From Nitrospira sp. (lineage in GTDB: Bacteria > Nitrospirota > Nitrospiria > Nitrospirales > Nitrospiraceae): 64,000 bases of DNA. Made by a program: the position numbers and the translations under genes. Location of the stretch: positions 682,001-746,000 of the forward strand of contig JBAOHZ010000009.1 of the NCBI GenBank assembly GCA_037045225.1. The letters run 5' to 3'. Below the pieces are notes generated by a model. That model saw only the letters and a list, made by a program, of their open reading frames with translations, ran no database searches and was not told the DNA's origin. Shown in pieces: positions 16,808 to 27,431 of the stretch (position 1 is its first letter; every line of letters starts with the position of its first letter).

Positions 16808-18210
16808 TGCTGGCGGACCGCCTTGCAAGTTACACCCAGGCTCTCTGTTACGACGACCTGTCCGGCGACGTCGTCCATGAAGTCAAGCGACGGATTCTTG
16901 ACAGCGCCGGTTGCGCCTTCGGGGCCTGGAAGGCGACTCCCTGCCGGATCGCCCGTCATGTGGCGCAATCTGCGCACGTTCCCGGCGGCGCGACCATCTG
17001 GGGAACGTCGCACAAAACGTTGCCGGACCTGGCCGCGTTCGCCAACGGCGCGTTGGTTCGATACCTCGACTTCAACGATACCTATCTTTCTCGAGAGCCG
17101 GCCCATCCTTCGGACAATCTGGCTGCAGTCCTCGCCGCCGGCGAAATAGCCCATGCCTCGGGCAAGCGCGTGATCCAGGCTATCGCCCTGGCTTATGAAA
17201 TCCAATGTCGACTTTGCGACGCTGCCGCGTTGCGTCCCCGTGGATGGGACCATGTGACGTACGGAGCGATCTCGTCCGCGCTCGGCGTAGCGAAAACGCT
17301 GAAACTGTCGGAGGCCCAGACCACGCAGGCCATCAACCTGGCGGCTGTGGCGAACGTGGCACTCCGGCAAACCAGAGTCGGCGACATGTCCATGTGGAAG
17401 GCCTGTGCGTTCTCCAATGCGGCACGTAATGGCCTCTTCGCCGCCCTCCTGGCCCAACGAGGCATGACAGGTCCGGCACCCGTCTTCGAGGGCGAAAAGG
17501 GGTTCATGAAGCTGGTCTCCGGTCCGTTCGAGCTGCCTAGATTGGGTGGAGAGAGGGCTCCCGACGACAGGCCGACCCCGTTCAAAATCCTCGATTCCTA
17601 CATTAAACATTTCCCGGTCGAATACCACGCCCAGACTGCGGTCGAAGCGGCGCTGGCCCTGCGCACCGAACTGCTCAAGGCAGAGGGGGACGATGCAGTC
17701 CAACGCCTGAGCGAGATTGAAATCGGCAGTTACGACGTCGCCATCGACATCATCGGACGTGATCCGGAAAAGTGGCACCCGACGACCAGGGAAACGGCCG
17801 ATCACAGCTTCCCCTATTGTGTCTCCGTGGCGTTGCTCGACGGCCGCGCGACATTACACTCCTTCGACTCTGACCGGTTACGAGACCCGGCGCTCCACGA
17901 ACTCATGAAAAAGGTGCGTGTCGTCCTCCAGCCGGAATTCGCCGGCCGCTACCCTGAAACCATGCCGACTCGCCTCACGCTCAGGACGACGACGGGAAAC
18001 GTGTATATGAGGCAGGCGGACATCCCCTTGGGCCACCCGGGCAATCCCATGTCGGACCAGGATGTGGAAAACAAACTTCGTGTGCTCGCATCGAGACGAA
18101 TCGGTCGCGCGCGTGTCGAGAAACTCATCGGCTTCGTATGGACATTGGAACAGGAGACAGACATCGCCACGCTGATGCCTCTGTTGAGGGTGCCCAATCA
18201 TGATGCCTAA
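16804..18210 (+). CDS. prpD: MmgE/PrpD family protein, probable 2-methylcitrate dehydratase
   Basis: MmgE/PrpD-fold protein of 468 residues. With PrpB and a methylcitrate synthase immediately downstream, the expected role is dehydration of 2-methylcitrate. Characteristic segments are LDSAGCAFGAWKA near the N-terminus, ALVRYLDFNDTY and HPSDNLAAVLAAGE. Two ATGs (16,804 and 16,807) are in frame and the first overlaps the meaB stop. A bifunctional dehydratase/hydratase activity, or dependence on an aconitase encoded elsewhere, cannot be decided here. Confidence 0.9.
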   Translation: MMLADRLASYTQALCYDDLSGDVVHEVKRRILDSAGCAFGAWKATPCRIARHVAQSAHVPGGATIWGTSHKTLPDLAAFANGALVRYLDFNDTYLSREPAHPSDNLAAVLAAGEIAHASGKRVIQAIALAYEIQCRLCDAAALRPRGWDHVTYGAISSALGVAKTLKLSEAQTTQAINLAAVANVALRQTRVGDMSMWKACAFSNAARNGLFAALLAQRGMTGPAPVFEGEKGFMKLVSGPFELPRLGGERAPDDRPTPFKILDSYIKHFPVEYHAQTAVEAALALRTELLKAEGDDAVQRLSEIEIGSYDVAIDIIGRDPEKWHPTTRETADHSFPYCVSVALLDGRATLHSFDSDRLRDPALHELMKKVRVVLQPEFAGRYPETMPTRLTLRTTTGNVYMRQADIPLGHPGNPMSDQDVENKLRVLASRRIGRARVEKLIGFVWTLEQETDIATLMPLLRVPNHDA

Positions 18211-19144
18211 CGGCTCTACGCGCTCAAAAGCTCAACGCCTGCGTGAGCTGCTGACCGGCAGAACGAGGGCCATCCCCGGCGCCTGTAATGCCCTGACGGC
18301 CATGCAAATCGAGCGCGCTGGATTCGACATCGTCTATGTATCGGGAGCCGCCATCTCGGCCGCCCGTGGCCTGCCCGATATCGGGTTGATCCCCCTGGAA
18401 GACATGACGCGGGAAGCGGCTGCCATTGCTCGGTCAGTGACGGTTCCAACCATCGTGGATGCGGACACTGGTTATGGGCCGCCTTCGGTTGTTCAAGAGG
18501 CAGTCCAGGAATTTGAGCGGGCCGGATTGGCCGGCATGCAGATCGAAGATCAGGAAGAGACGAAAAAATGCGGCCACCTGTCAGGCAAACGACTGATTCC
18601 AACCGGTGACATGGTCGATAAAATTACCGCCGCCGTGCAGGCGAAACGCGATCGTGATTTCATCATTGTGGCGCGCACGGACGCACGGACCGTCGATGGG
18701 CTGCAGGCCGCCGTCCAGCGAAGCATTGCCTATGCCAACGCCGGCGCCGACGCGTTGTTCCCCGAAGCCCTGCTCTCCGCGGAGGAGTTCGGAACCTTTG
18801 CGTTGGCAATGAGGACGGCAGGTGTCCAGGTCCCCTTAATCGCCAACATGACGGAGTTCGGCAAGACGCCCTACTTGAGCGTCGAGGCATTCGAAGCGTT
18901 GGGCTATCGCGGCGTGTTGTTTCCCGTGAGCACGCTCAGGGTGGCAGCCCTCGCGGTGGAGAAGCTGCTGCAAGAACTCAGATTCTTCGGCTCTCAACGG
19001 GCGTGGCTCGATCATATGATGACGCGACAGGAACTCTATCGTCTGCTTCGATACGAGAATGGGCAAGACCAGACACGGAGCGCCTATGAACCAGGTGATA
19101 CAAGCACAGCCCGGAACGAAAACCCCGGAACAGCCCCTGTATAG
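18200..19144 (+). CDS. prpB: 2-methylisocitrate lyase (PEP mutase/ICL superfamily)
   Basis: Splits 2-methylisocitrate into pyruvate and succinate. The 314-residue TIM barrel has VDADTGYG (metal-binding Asp) and the catalytic-loop motif KKCGHLSGKRLIP containing the active-site Cys. The segment IVARTDARTVDGL also fits the family. It overlaps prpD by 11 nt and the synthase by about 59 nt. The C-terminal 25 residues inside the synthase overlap look unconserved. Confidence 0.92.
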   Translation: MMPNGSTRSKAQRLRELLTGRTRAIPGACNALTAMQIERAGFDIVYVSGAAISAARGLPDIGLIPLEDMTREAAAIARSVTVPTIVDADTGYGPPSVVQEAVQEFERAGLAGMQIEDQEETKKCGHLSGKRLIPTGDMVDKITAAVQAKRDRDFIIVARTDARTVDGLQAAVQRSIAYANAGADALFPEALLSAEEFGTFALAMRTAGVQVPLIANMTEFGKTPYLSVEAFEALGYRGVLFPVSTLRVAALAVEKLLQELRFFGSQRAWLDHMMTRQELYRLLRYENGQDQTRSAYEPGDTSTARNENPGTAPV

Positions 19145-20264
19145 CCCCGGACTTGAGGGGGTGATCGCAGGGGAATCGGCCCTCTGTCAGGTGGATGAAG
19201 GAGAGGCAGGCCTTCGTTATCGTGGGTATGCCATCGGCGACCTAGCGAAATGGAGCAACTTCGAGGACGTCGCGCACTTACTGCTGATCGGTCATCTCCC
19301 CACCAGGAACGAGCTGGATCGTTTTACCGCCTTGATGAGAGACAATCGCGTTCTGCCTGAGCCGGTACAACGTTTTGTAGATCGTCTGCCACCAGGCCTG
19401 CATCCCATGGACGTGCTGCGCACCGGGATTTCCCTGCTGGGCCTCAGCGATCCCGACGCACAGGATGGATCCCATGAAGCCAATCTCCGCAAATCCATGC
19501 GGCTGCTGAGCCAGATCCCACTGTTGATCGCGGATAGTCATCGAGTGATGTCCGGCACCGTCCCCCGGAAGCCGGACGAGAGTCGACATTTTGCACAACA
19601 CCTGCTGCATCTGGTGGCAGGCCACAAGGACGGTGAACGCGGCGCGGCCATGGCCGAAGCGCTGAACGTGTCGCTCATCCTCTACGCGGAGCATGAGTTT
19701 AATGCCTCTACGTTTGCCGCCCGCGTCACGGCCTCGACCCTCACCGACCTACATGGCGCGATCACGGCAGCCGTCGCAACATTAAAAGGGCCCCTCCACG
19801 GCGGCGCCAACGAAGCGGTGGCGTCGATGCTCATCGACATCGGCCGGCCGGAACGAGCGGAGTCATGGGTGCGCGAAGCACTCGCGGAGAAACGTCGCGT
19901 GATGGGATTCGGGCATCGCGTGCTTCGGCAGGGCGACGCACGATCAGCCATCATCCAGCGCCACGCCGAACGACTCAGCCATCTCTGCGGCGATCACCGC
20001 TGGTACGGAATCGCCTCCATTCTCCACCGCATCATGCGGGAGGAAAAAGGGCTGCATCCCAATCTCGACTTCTACACAGCCGTGGCCTACCTGCTGATGG
20101 GCATTCCGCGTGAACTGTCCACCCCATTGTTCGTCTGCTCCCGCATCACCGGCTGGTGCGCCCATGTGATGGAGCAGCAGGAACATAACCGATTGATCAG
20201 ACCACGAGCGCTCTACACCGGGCCGGCACCGAGGACCTATGAGCCTGTTGACCGACGTACATGA
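19086..20264 (+). CDS. 2-methylcitrate/citrate synthase
   Basis: Condenses propionyl-CoA (or acetyl-CoA) with oxaloacetate. The 392-residue protein contains the three catalytic regions of citrate synthase: GPLHGGANEA (His), GFGHRVLRQGD (His) and LHPNLDFYTA (Asp). Position directly after prpD and prpB favours methylcitrate synthase (PrpC), but the two activities are hard to separate by eye. I chose ATG 19,086, which has GGAG six nt upstream; it lies inside the end of prpB. Its own 3' end overlaps the acyl-CoA synthetase by 26 nt. Confidence 0.88.
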   Translation: MNQVIQAQPGTKTPEQPLYSPGLEGVIAGESALCQVDEGEAGLRYRGYAIGDLAKWSNFEDVAHLLLIGHLPTRNELDRFTALMRDNRVLPEPVQRFVDRLPPGLHPMDVLRTGISLLGLSDPDAQDGSHEANLRKSMRLLSQIPLLIADSHRVMSGTVPRKPDESRHFAQHLLHLVAGHKDGERGAAMAEALNVSLILYAEHEFNASTFAARVTASTLTDLHGAITAAVATLKGPLHGGANEAVASMLIDIGRPERAESWVREALAEKRRVMGFGHRVLRQGDARSAIIQRHAERLSHLCGDHRWYGIASILHRIMREEKGLHPNLDFYTAVAYLLMGIPRELSTPLFVCSRITGWCAHVMEQQEHNRLIRPRALYTGPAPRTYEPVDRRT

Positions 20265-21960
20265 CCGCATCGAGCAGGCCCGCGAGGCAGTGGGCTGTGC
20301 GCCGGCACTCCACTGGACCTCATTTGCCGAGTTCTTTCGATCACGCGTGTACGACCCGCGGCTCGTCACCAGAAATTTCCTGACCTATTGCGACGACGAC
20401 CGGAACCTGCGACGAACCTACAGCTATGCGGAATTCGGCACGATCGTCGAACAAATGGCTGAGATGTTGCACTTCAAGTTCGGCCTGACCCGTGGCGACC
20501 GGATTGCCACCGTGCTGTTCAACCACGACCTGACGACGCTGATCTACTTTGCAGCCTGGACGCTGGGAGTCGCCGTGGTGCCGATCAATATCGAAGAACC
20601 ACCGGAGAAGAAGCGATATATCCTCGAACATTCGGAGGCTTCGGTCGCCCTGTGTTGGCAGGATGTCTATGGGGAAATCACAGGCCTTCAGTCCATGCTG
20701 CCGGCCCTGCGAGACGTGGTTGCCCTGGGTGACGGTGGCATCATTGGCGAGAACGAGACCAAGGGAAAGCGCCGAACGATCAGCAGCGCCGCGCGACCCG
20801 GCCCGGCCACGCCTGCATCCCGACTCGACGATCCTGCGTTAATCATCTATACGTCCGGCACAACCGGCCCGCCGAAAGGCGTCATTCTTACAACCGCCAA
20901 CCTGTTGATCGATGCGGATGCCATCGCCGACCGGCACGGTTTCGGTCTCACCGACCGTTTGATGTGCGTGCTGCCCATTCATCACGTCAACGGCATCGTA
21001 GTCACCCTGATGACTCCGTTCTTCTGCAAGGGAAGCGTCGTCCTGAATCGGAAGTTTAAGACCGGGAGCTTCTGGAGGCGGCTCCACGAAGAACGGGTCA
21101 CCAGTGTGAGCGTGGTTCCCACCTTGCTTGAGTTTCTGTTGGATGCCGACGAAAACCTCGCGGCCTATCGCCTGGATCAATTTGGTGGTGTGATCTGCGG
21201 CGCCGGACCGTTACTGAGAGACACGGCCATCCGTTTTGAAGATCGTTTTGGATTCCCCATCCGCCATGGATACGGCCTGTCTGAAACGACCTGCTATTCC
21301 TGCTTTCTCCCGAACGACCTCACGGGAGAAGACCATCGTCACTGGCTCACGGACTTTGAGTTCCCGTCGATCGGAACGGCCCTGCGTCACAATGAGATGG
21401 CCATTCTGGACGAATACGGGAAGCCTGTTCCCGAGCACACACGTGGAGAAATCTGCATCCGGGGGCGCACAGTTTGCGCCGGCTATTTCAAGCGCGACGA
21501 CGCGAACGAGGCCGCATTCCAATGGGGTTGGTTCCGTTCAGGCGACGAGGGATTTTACATCGCCGACGAGAGTGGACGACGGTTCTTTTTCATTTCAGGC
21601 CGCTTGAAAGAACTCATCATTCGCGGCGGCGTCAATATTTCTCCCTTGGAAATCGACGACGTGCTGAAGGGGCACCCGACCGTGAAGTTCGCCATGGCCG
21701 TTCCGTTCGAGAACCGCTACTACGGCGAAGAGATCGCCGCCTACATCGTGCCGAAGAACCCGGCATCGCCTTCGACAGAGGCCGACATCCGCGCCCATTG
21801 CCGCGGAAGATTGCCGTTCGCCAAACAGCCGAAAGTGCTGTTGATGGGCACGGAGGTGCCCTACACCTCCACCGGAAAACCCAAGCGACTGGAATTAAAA
21901 TCCAGGCTCGCGAGCACCCTGGCCCAATATCGTGACAGGCAATTCAAAGACACTGATTGA
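20239..21960 (+). CDS. AMP-forming acyl-CoA synthetase
   Basis: ANL-superfamily ligase of 573 residues. The phosphate-binding loop is YTSGTTGPPKGV (about residue 211), the A5-like motif is YGLSETT, and the hinge/A8 region is GRLKELIIRGGVNISPLEID. The catalytic lysine motif TSTGKPKRLEL is at the C-terminus. It could activate a fatty or branched acid, or acetoacetate released by the tyrosine and leucine branches; the substrate is not visible in the sequence. It is followed after 21 nt by an acyl-CoA dehydrogenase, so the pair probably acts in series. Confidence 0.9.
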   Translation: MSLLTDVHDRIEQAREAVGCAPALHWTSFAEFFRSRVYDPRLVTRNFLTYCDDDRNLRRTYSYAEFGTIVEQMAEMLHFKFGLTRGDRIATVLFNHDLTTLIYFAAWTLGVAVVPINIEEPPEKKRYILEHSEASVALCWQDVYGEITGLQSMLPALRDVVALGDGGIIGENETKGKRRTISSAARPGPATPASRLDDPALIIYTSGTTGPPKGVILTTANLLIDADAIADRHGFGLTDRLMCVLPIHHVNGIVVTLMTPFFCKGSVVLNRKFKTGSFWRRLHEERVTSVSVVPTLLEFLLDADENLAAYRLDQFGGVICGAGPLLRDTAIRFEDRFGFPIRHGYGLSETTCYSCFLPNDLTGEDHRHWLTDFEFPSIGTALRHNEMAILDEYGKPVPEHTRGEICIRGRTVCAGYFKRDDANEAAFQWGWFRSGDEGFYIADESGRRFFFISGRLKELIIRGGVNISPLEIDDVLKGHPTVKFAMAVPFENRYYGEEIAAYIVPKNPASPSTEADIRAHCRGRLPFAKQPKVLLMGTEVPYTSTGKPKRLELKSRLASTLAQYRDRQFKDTD

Positions 21961-21981
21961 GCAGATCGGGTGAGGTACCAC

Positions 21982-23892
21982 ATGAGCATCCTCTTCAAAG
22001 GATTTGAACGGATCGAAGAAGCCCGCGAGCGATTCGCCGGAAAGAGTTTCCTGGCCGGTCTCTACGACGGCCGACCCAACTTCGACCTCTTGCTGACACC
22101 TCCCGAACCGCCGGATGAGAAAGCGGCCGGCGAAGCCTTCTGCAAACAGGTCGAACATTTCCTGATTCACGAGGTGGACCCGGAGGAAATCGAACGCCAG
22201 GCGAAAATTCCTGAACGAGTTATCCAGGGATTGTTCAAGCTCGGAGCCTTCGGCATGAAGATTCCCAAAGAATATGGCGGGCTCGGCTTCTCCTATACGA
22301 ACTACGGCCGCGTCCTGACCCTGATTGCCGGTTGGAGCAACATTCTGGCGTTGACGGTCGCGGTGCCGCAGTCCATCGGGATTGCCATGCCGATCCTCCT
22401 GTTCGGGAATGCAGATCAGAAGAAAAAATATCTCCCGCTCGTCGCGAAAGAAGCCCTGTCCGCGTTTGCCCTCACCGAACCAATGACCGGCTCGGATGCA
22501 GCCAACGTGCGAACCGAAGCGGTACTGAATTCCTCCGGCACCCACTTCCTCGTGAACGGCGAAAAACTCTGGTGCACGAATGGGCCGATTGCCCGGTATC
22601 TCACGCTCATCGCTCGTGTTCCAGTTTTACGGGTGGAGTGTGAAGGAAAACGCGACTGGATCCCGGCTCCGCAGGGACATCGGGCAGACGATCATGTCCA
22701 CACGGCCTTTATTCTGGATATGACGGTACCGGGAGTGCAGGTACGCCAACGTTGCCAGTTCGAAGGCTGTCGCGGGATTGAAAACGCCCACATTGCCTTG
22801 CAGAACGTACAGGTTCCGGTCGACCAGGTGATCGGCGACATCGGCAAGGGACTGAAGTATGCCCTGACGATTCTGAACGTGGGGCGAGGCATCAGCATTC
22901 CCGCCATCTGCCTGGGCATGGCCAAACAGGCCTGGCAACCGACCTTGGATCGAGCCACCACCCGGATCACATTTCAAAAACCGTTGGCGGAACGACAGAC
23001 ACAGCAGATCCGGATCGGGGACATGGCAGGTCATCTCTTCGCGATGGAGGCGGTGGCACTGCTGGTCTGGCGCCTGGCCGATCAACATCGATACGACATC
23101 CGCATTGAAGCTGCTGTCGCCAAGATCTTCTGTTCGGAACACACGATCCGGTTCGTCCGGGACGCGCAAACGATCTTCGGAGGGATGGGGTACGAAACCG
23201 CCGACTCCAAACAGGCGCGCGGAGAGGCGGCCTTCGGCATCGAGCAACTCGTGCGGGACGCCGAGATGTATCGCATCGGCGAAGGCGCCACCGATATTTT
23301 GCGCCCCTTCGTCGTCCGCGAAGGGTTGAGTCCTCATCTGGATCGCGCCAAAAGCTTGTATGCAGAACACCTCTCGATACTCGAGCAAATCCGGGAAGCG
23401 CTGAAGTTACTACGCTTCTACCTGCCCTGGTACCTGCGACAATGGCGAACAGGGCCACGGCCCGATGGCCGAGAACTTGCCCATCCCCAAGTTCGGCCTG
23501 CAGTTCGTTATGTCGAACGAACCAGCCGGCGGCTGGCGCGGGAAATTCTCTACGCCATGGCGCGATTCCAGGCCGCGTTTCGGGACGAACAGCGGCTGCA
23601 GAACAAGATTGAAGCCGTCGGCGAAGACCTTTTCGCCATGCTGGCCACGGTGCTCTATGCCGAACGACAGGCCAGGCTCGACGGGCATACCACGGTGTGG
23701 GAATTGGCAGAGGCGTTCCGTGCGACGGCGACACAGCGGATCGAACAACGGCTGAGAGAGTTCAGGCATCACCGCGACACCACTGCCGCGACCACCGGGA
23801 AACAAGCCCTCAAAGAGTACTACCCCACCCTCTCGGAAGGGATCATTCGACGGCGGCTAGAGGACTATCGTCGCAACCAGCACATGACATGA
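21982..23892 (+). CDS. Acyl-CoA dehydrogenase with long C-terminal extension
   Basis: FAD-dependent oxidation of acyl-CoA to 2-enoyl-CoA. The 636-residue protein is well above the 380-residue ACAD norm and close to VLCAD/ACAD9-type length. The flavin and substrate motifs FALTEPMTGSDA and LWCTNG are present, as are QTIFGGMGY and the terminal YRIGEGATDILR of the catalytic core (ends near residue 450). The remaining ~185 residues form an Arg/Glu-rich helical domain. There is an unusually long insert around FILDMTVPGVQV. ATG 21,982 is preferred to the GTG at 21,970. It is the last gene of the run. Confidence 0.88.
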   Translation: MSILFKGFERIEEARERFAGKSFLAGLYDGRPNFDLLLTPPEPPDEKAAGEAFCKQVEHFLIHEVDPEEIERQAKIPERVIQGLFKLGAFGMKIPKEYGGLGFSYTNYGRVLTLIAGWSNILALTVAVPQSIGIAMPILLFGNADQKKKYLPLVAKEALSAFALTEPMTGSDAANVRTEAVLNSSGTHFLVNGEKLWCTNGPIARYLTLIARVPVLRVECEGKRDWIPAPQGHRADDHVHTAFILDMTVPGVQVRQRCQFEGCRGIENAHIALQNVQVPVDQVIGDIGKGLKYALTILNVGRGISIPAICLGMAKQAWQPTLDRATTRITFQKPLAERQTQQIRIGDMAGHLFAMEAVALLVWRLADQHRYDIRIEAAVAKIFCSEHTIRFVRDAQTIFGGMGYETADSKQARGEAAFGIEQLVRDAEMYRIGEGATDILRPFVVREGLSPHLDRAKSLYAEHLSILEQIREALKLLRFYLPWYLRQWRTGPRPDGRELAHPQVRPAVRYVERTSRRLAREILYAMARFQAAFRDEQRLQNKIEAVGEDLFAMLATVLYAERQARLDGHTTVWELAEAFRATATQRIEQRLREFRHHRDTTAATTGKQALKEYYPTLSEGIIRRRLEDYRRNQHMT

Positions 23893-23942
23893 GCGTCACC
23901 CTCGTGCACGCCGCTGGCGGACTTTTTCAGCATCCTGCTAGA
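23893..23942. other. Short convergent spacer with hairpin and T-run
   Basis: Between the convergent acyl-CoA dehydrogenase and MscS genes lies a small GC stem (CGCC-GCT-GGCG) followed by CTTTTTC, which could act as a weak terminator for the plus strand. The string CTTTTTCAGCATCCTGCTAG also resembles, from memory, an intergenic repeat common in Nitrospira genomes; no second copy is present in this window. Confidence 0.3.
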
Positions 23943-24867
23943 CCTTCTGAAGCCCCAGGCCTGCGACCACCTCTAGCTTGAACGGATGACTCGCCTCCCC
24001 CATGTACAGCGTCTGATGGGGAAATGGAATCTCGATGCCTTGCGCGTCGAACGCCTTCTTAATCCGACGCCTGTATTCACGTCCGACCTTCCACTGTTCA
24101 AGCGGCTTGGTTTTGATACGCGCGCGAATCGTCACGGCACTATCGGCAAAATTCTCAATACCCACGACTTCAATCGGCTCAATCATCAGCGGCCCCAGTT
24201 CCTGGTCGTGACGCAATTCTTCACCGACTGCCTGCATCACCGTGACCACCCGATCCGTGTCCTCTTTATAGGCCACTCCCATGTCCAGCACGAAGGCCGA
24301 CCAATCCTTGCTCATATTGGACAGCGTGTTGATGCCGCCGTTGGGGAAAATGTGCACTACTCCTGAAAAATCACGCAACGCGATCGTTCTGAACGTAATG
24401 GTCTCAACGAGCCCCCCGGTCCCGTTGATCACAGCCACGTCTCCCAGCCTGATTTGATCTTCGAGGATAATGAAGAATCCACTGATGAGATCGCGCACCA
24501 GATTCTGGGCACCGAATCCCACGGCCAAGCCGATAATGCCGGCGCCGGCCAAAATCGGTGCGATGTCCAACCCCACGACCTGCAGCGATTCGATGATGAC
24601 AATCGCCCAGATTGCCGTCAGGGCGATGGTCCTGAGGATCCCCGTGAGCGTCGCGGCGCGTTTCTGAGCCGTTCCGGACTGTTGATCGCCGTCGTCACTT
24701 GTGAGAACCATCACCCGTTCCAGCTGTTGCAACCCCAATCGGGCAAATCGAAGCGCAATATATCCGACCACGAACACCAACCCGACCCGCAACAGGGCGA
24801 TGCCTACGGTTGCGGACATACTCAGGAGCCAGGGAAGGGCAGTCTGCAAGGATACTCCAGTTATCAT
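23938..24867 (-). CDS. MscS-family mechanosensitive ion channel
   Basis: Small-conductance mechanosensitive channel of 309 residues in the inner membrane. Three N-terminal hydrophobic segments are visible: around LRVGLVFVVGYIAL, around IALTAIWAIVIIESL, and the pore helix GAGIIGLAVGFGAQNLVRDL. The beta domain follows (LGDVAVINGTGGLVETI, then VHIFPNGGINTLSN) and a C-terminal alpha/beta domain. ATG 24,867 is preceded by AAGGGAGATCGAT; the 42-codon in-frame extension to 24,993 is Arg/Pro-rich and without a ribosome site. It is convergent with the catabolic run and unrelated to it. Confidence 0.9.
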   Translation of the reverse strand: MITGVSLQTALPWLLSMSATVGIALLRVGLVFVVGYIALRFARLGLQQLERVMVLTSDDGDQQSGTAQKRAATLTGILRTIALTAIWAIVIIESLQVVGLDIAPILAGAGIIGLAVGFGAQNLVRDLISGFFIILEDQIRLGDVAVINGTGGLVETITFRTIALRDFSGVVHIFPNGGINTLSNMSKDWSAFVLDMGVAYKEDTDRVVTVMQAVGEELRHDQELGPLMIEPIEVVGIENFADSAVTIRARIKTKPLEQWKVGREYRRRIKKAFDAQGIEIPFPHQTLYMGEASHPFKLEVVAGLGLQKV

Positions 24868-25263
24868 ATCGATCTCCCTTGTGTAAGGACTGCCGGCGTT
24901 TCCAATTCGCGACGGGGCCACGTCAGTACCCGCGCAACCTCGCAATACGGTACAGCGCGGCGTGGTCGCCGATGGAATCGTGACGCGCGACAAGAATGGC
25001 TACATTGATTCCGTCACTCGTGGGGCACGCGTGATAGTCTAGCGACATCACACCCCTCTTGCCACTCCTTCCAAGTCATACCTCGCAGGCGACAATGGAC
25101 AGGGGCCGGATGATCCCGGACCTGCTGAGGGTGCAAGAGTCCGTAACAGGAGGCGGAGCTGCCTGGCGGATCAAGGAAGAATTTCGTGCATCAGTCGGTA
25201 GACACTGCAACTCGTCTTCGGCTATTATTCCGGTTCACTTCGACCGGTTCGGTATCCTCTAGT
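24868..25263. other. Intergenic stretch without a recognisable gene
   Basis: About 395 bp between the MscS gene and the tRNA. It must hold the leftward MscS promoter and the tRNA promoter; I could not pick out a convincing box pair for either. Short open frames here show no family features. Confidence 0.5.
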
Positions 25264-25339
25264 GGCGGTGTAGCTCAGTTGGTAGAGCAGCGGACTCATA
25301 AGCCGCGGGTCACCCGTTCAATCCGGGTCACCGCCACCA
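25264..25339 (+). tRNA. tRNA with CAT anticodon (elongator tRNA-Met most likely)
   Basis: A full cloverleaf can be drawn. The acceptor GGCGGTG pairs with CACCGCC (25,329-25,335). The D arm is GCTC/GAGC. The anticodon loop CTCATAA has anticodon CAT, and its stem has one A-G mismatch next to the loop. The variable loop has 5 nt, and the T arm is ACCCG-TTCAATC-CGGGT. CCA is encoded at 25,337-25,339. The first acceptor pair G-C and the D-loop match elongator Met; tRNA-Ile2, read after lysidine modification, has the same anticodon and is the alternative. Initiator tRNA is excluded by the paired acceptor end and the lack of the GGG/CCC anticodon stem. Confidence 0.92.
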
Positions 25340-25562
25340 AATTTCGTCTGGAATCGACGAGCAACTGCACAGCCTCACCAGGCCTGCCGACGGCTCCGCC
25401 CAGCGGGGTCGCGTGCCCCCTCAGACTCTCGCTGCACTGATTCAGAAGAATCCTAGACACACGCTCGAAAGACATCGAGGCAGGAAGCTCGGCAAGGACG
25501 GAGGGGACACATCGTCTCACGGTGCCTGGCCGCAACCATCAGACGCTGTGCCTTGCGAAAGG

Positions 25563-27427
<1,865 letters not shown>

Positions 27428-27431
<4 letters not shown>

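Noticed and set aside
16453..17805. 450-codon minus-strand frame opposite meaB and prpD
   Set aside because: It spans two convincing genes in antisense, and its translation shows no domain.
23893..23942. Strong bidirectional terminator between the convergent genes
   Set aside because: The stem is only 4 bp and there is no T-run on the minus-strand side.
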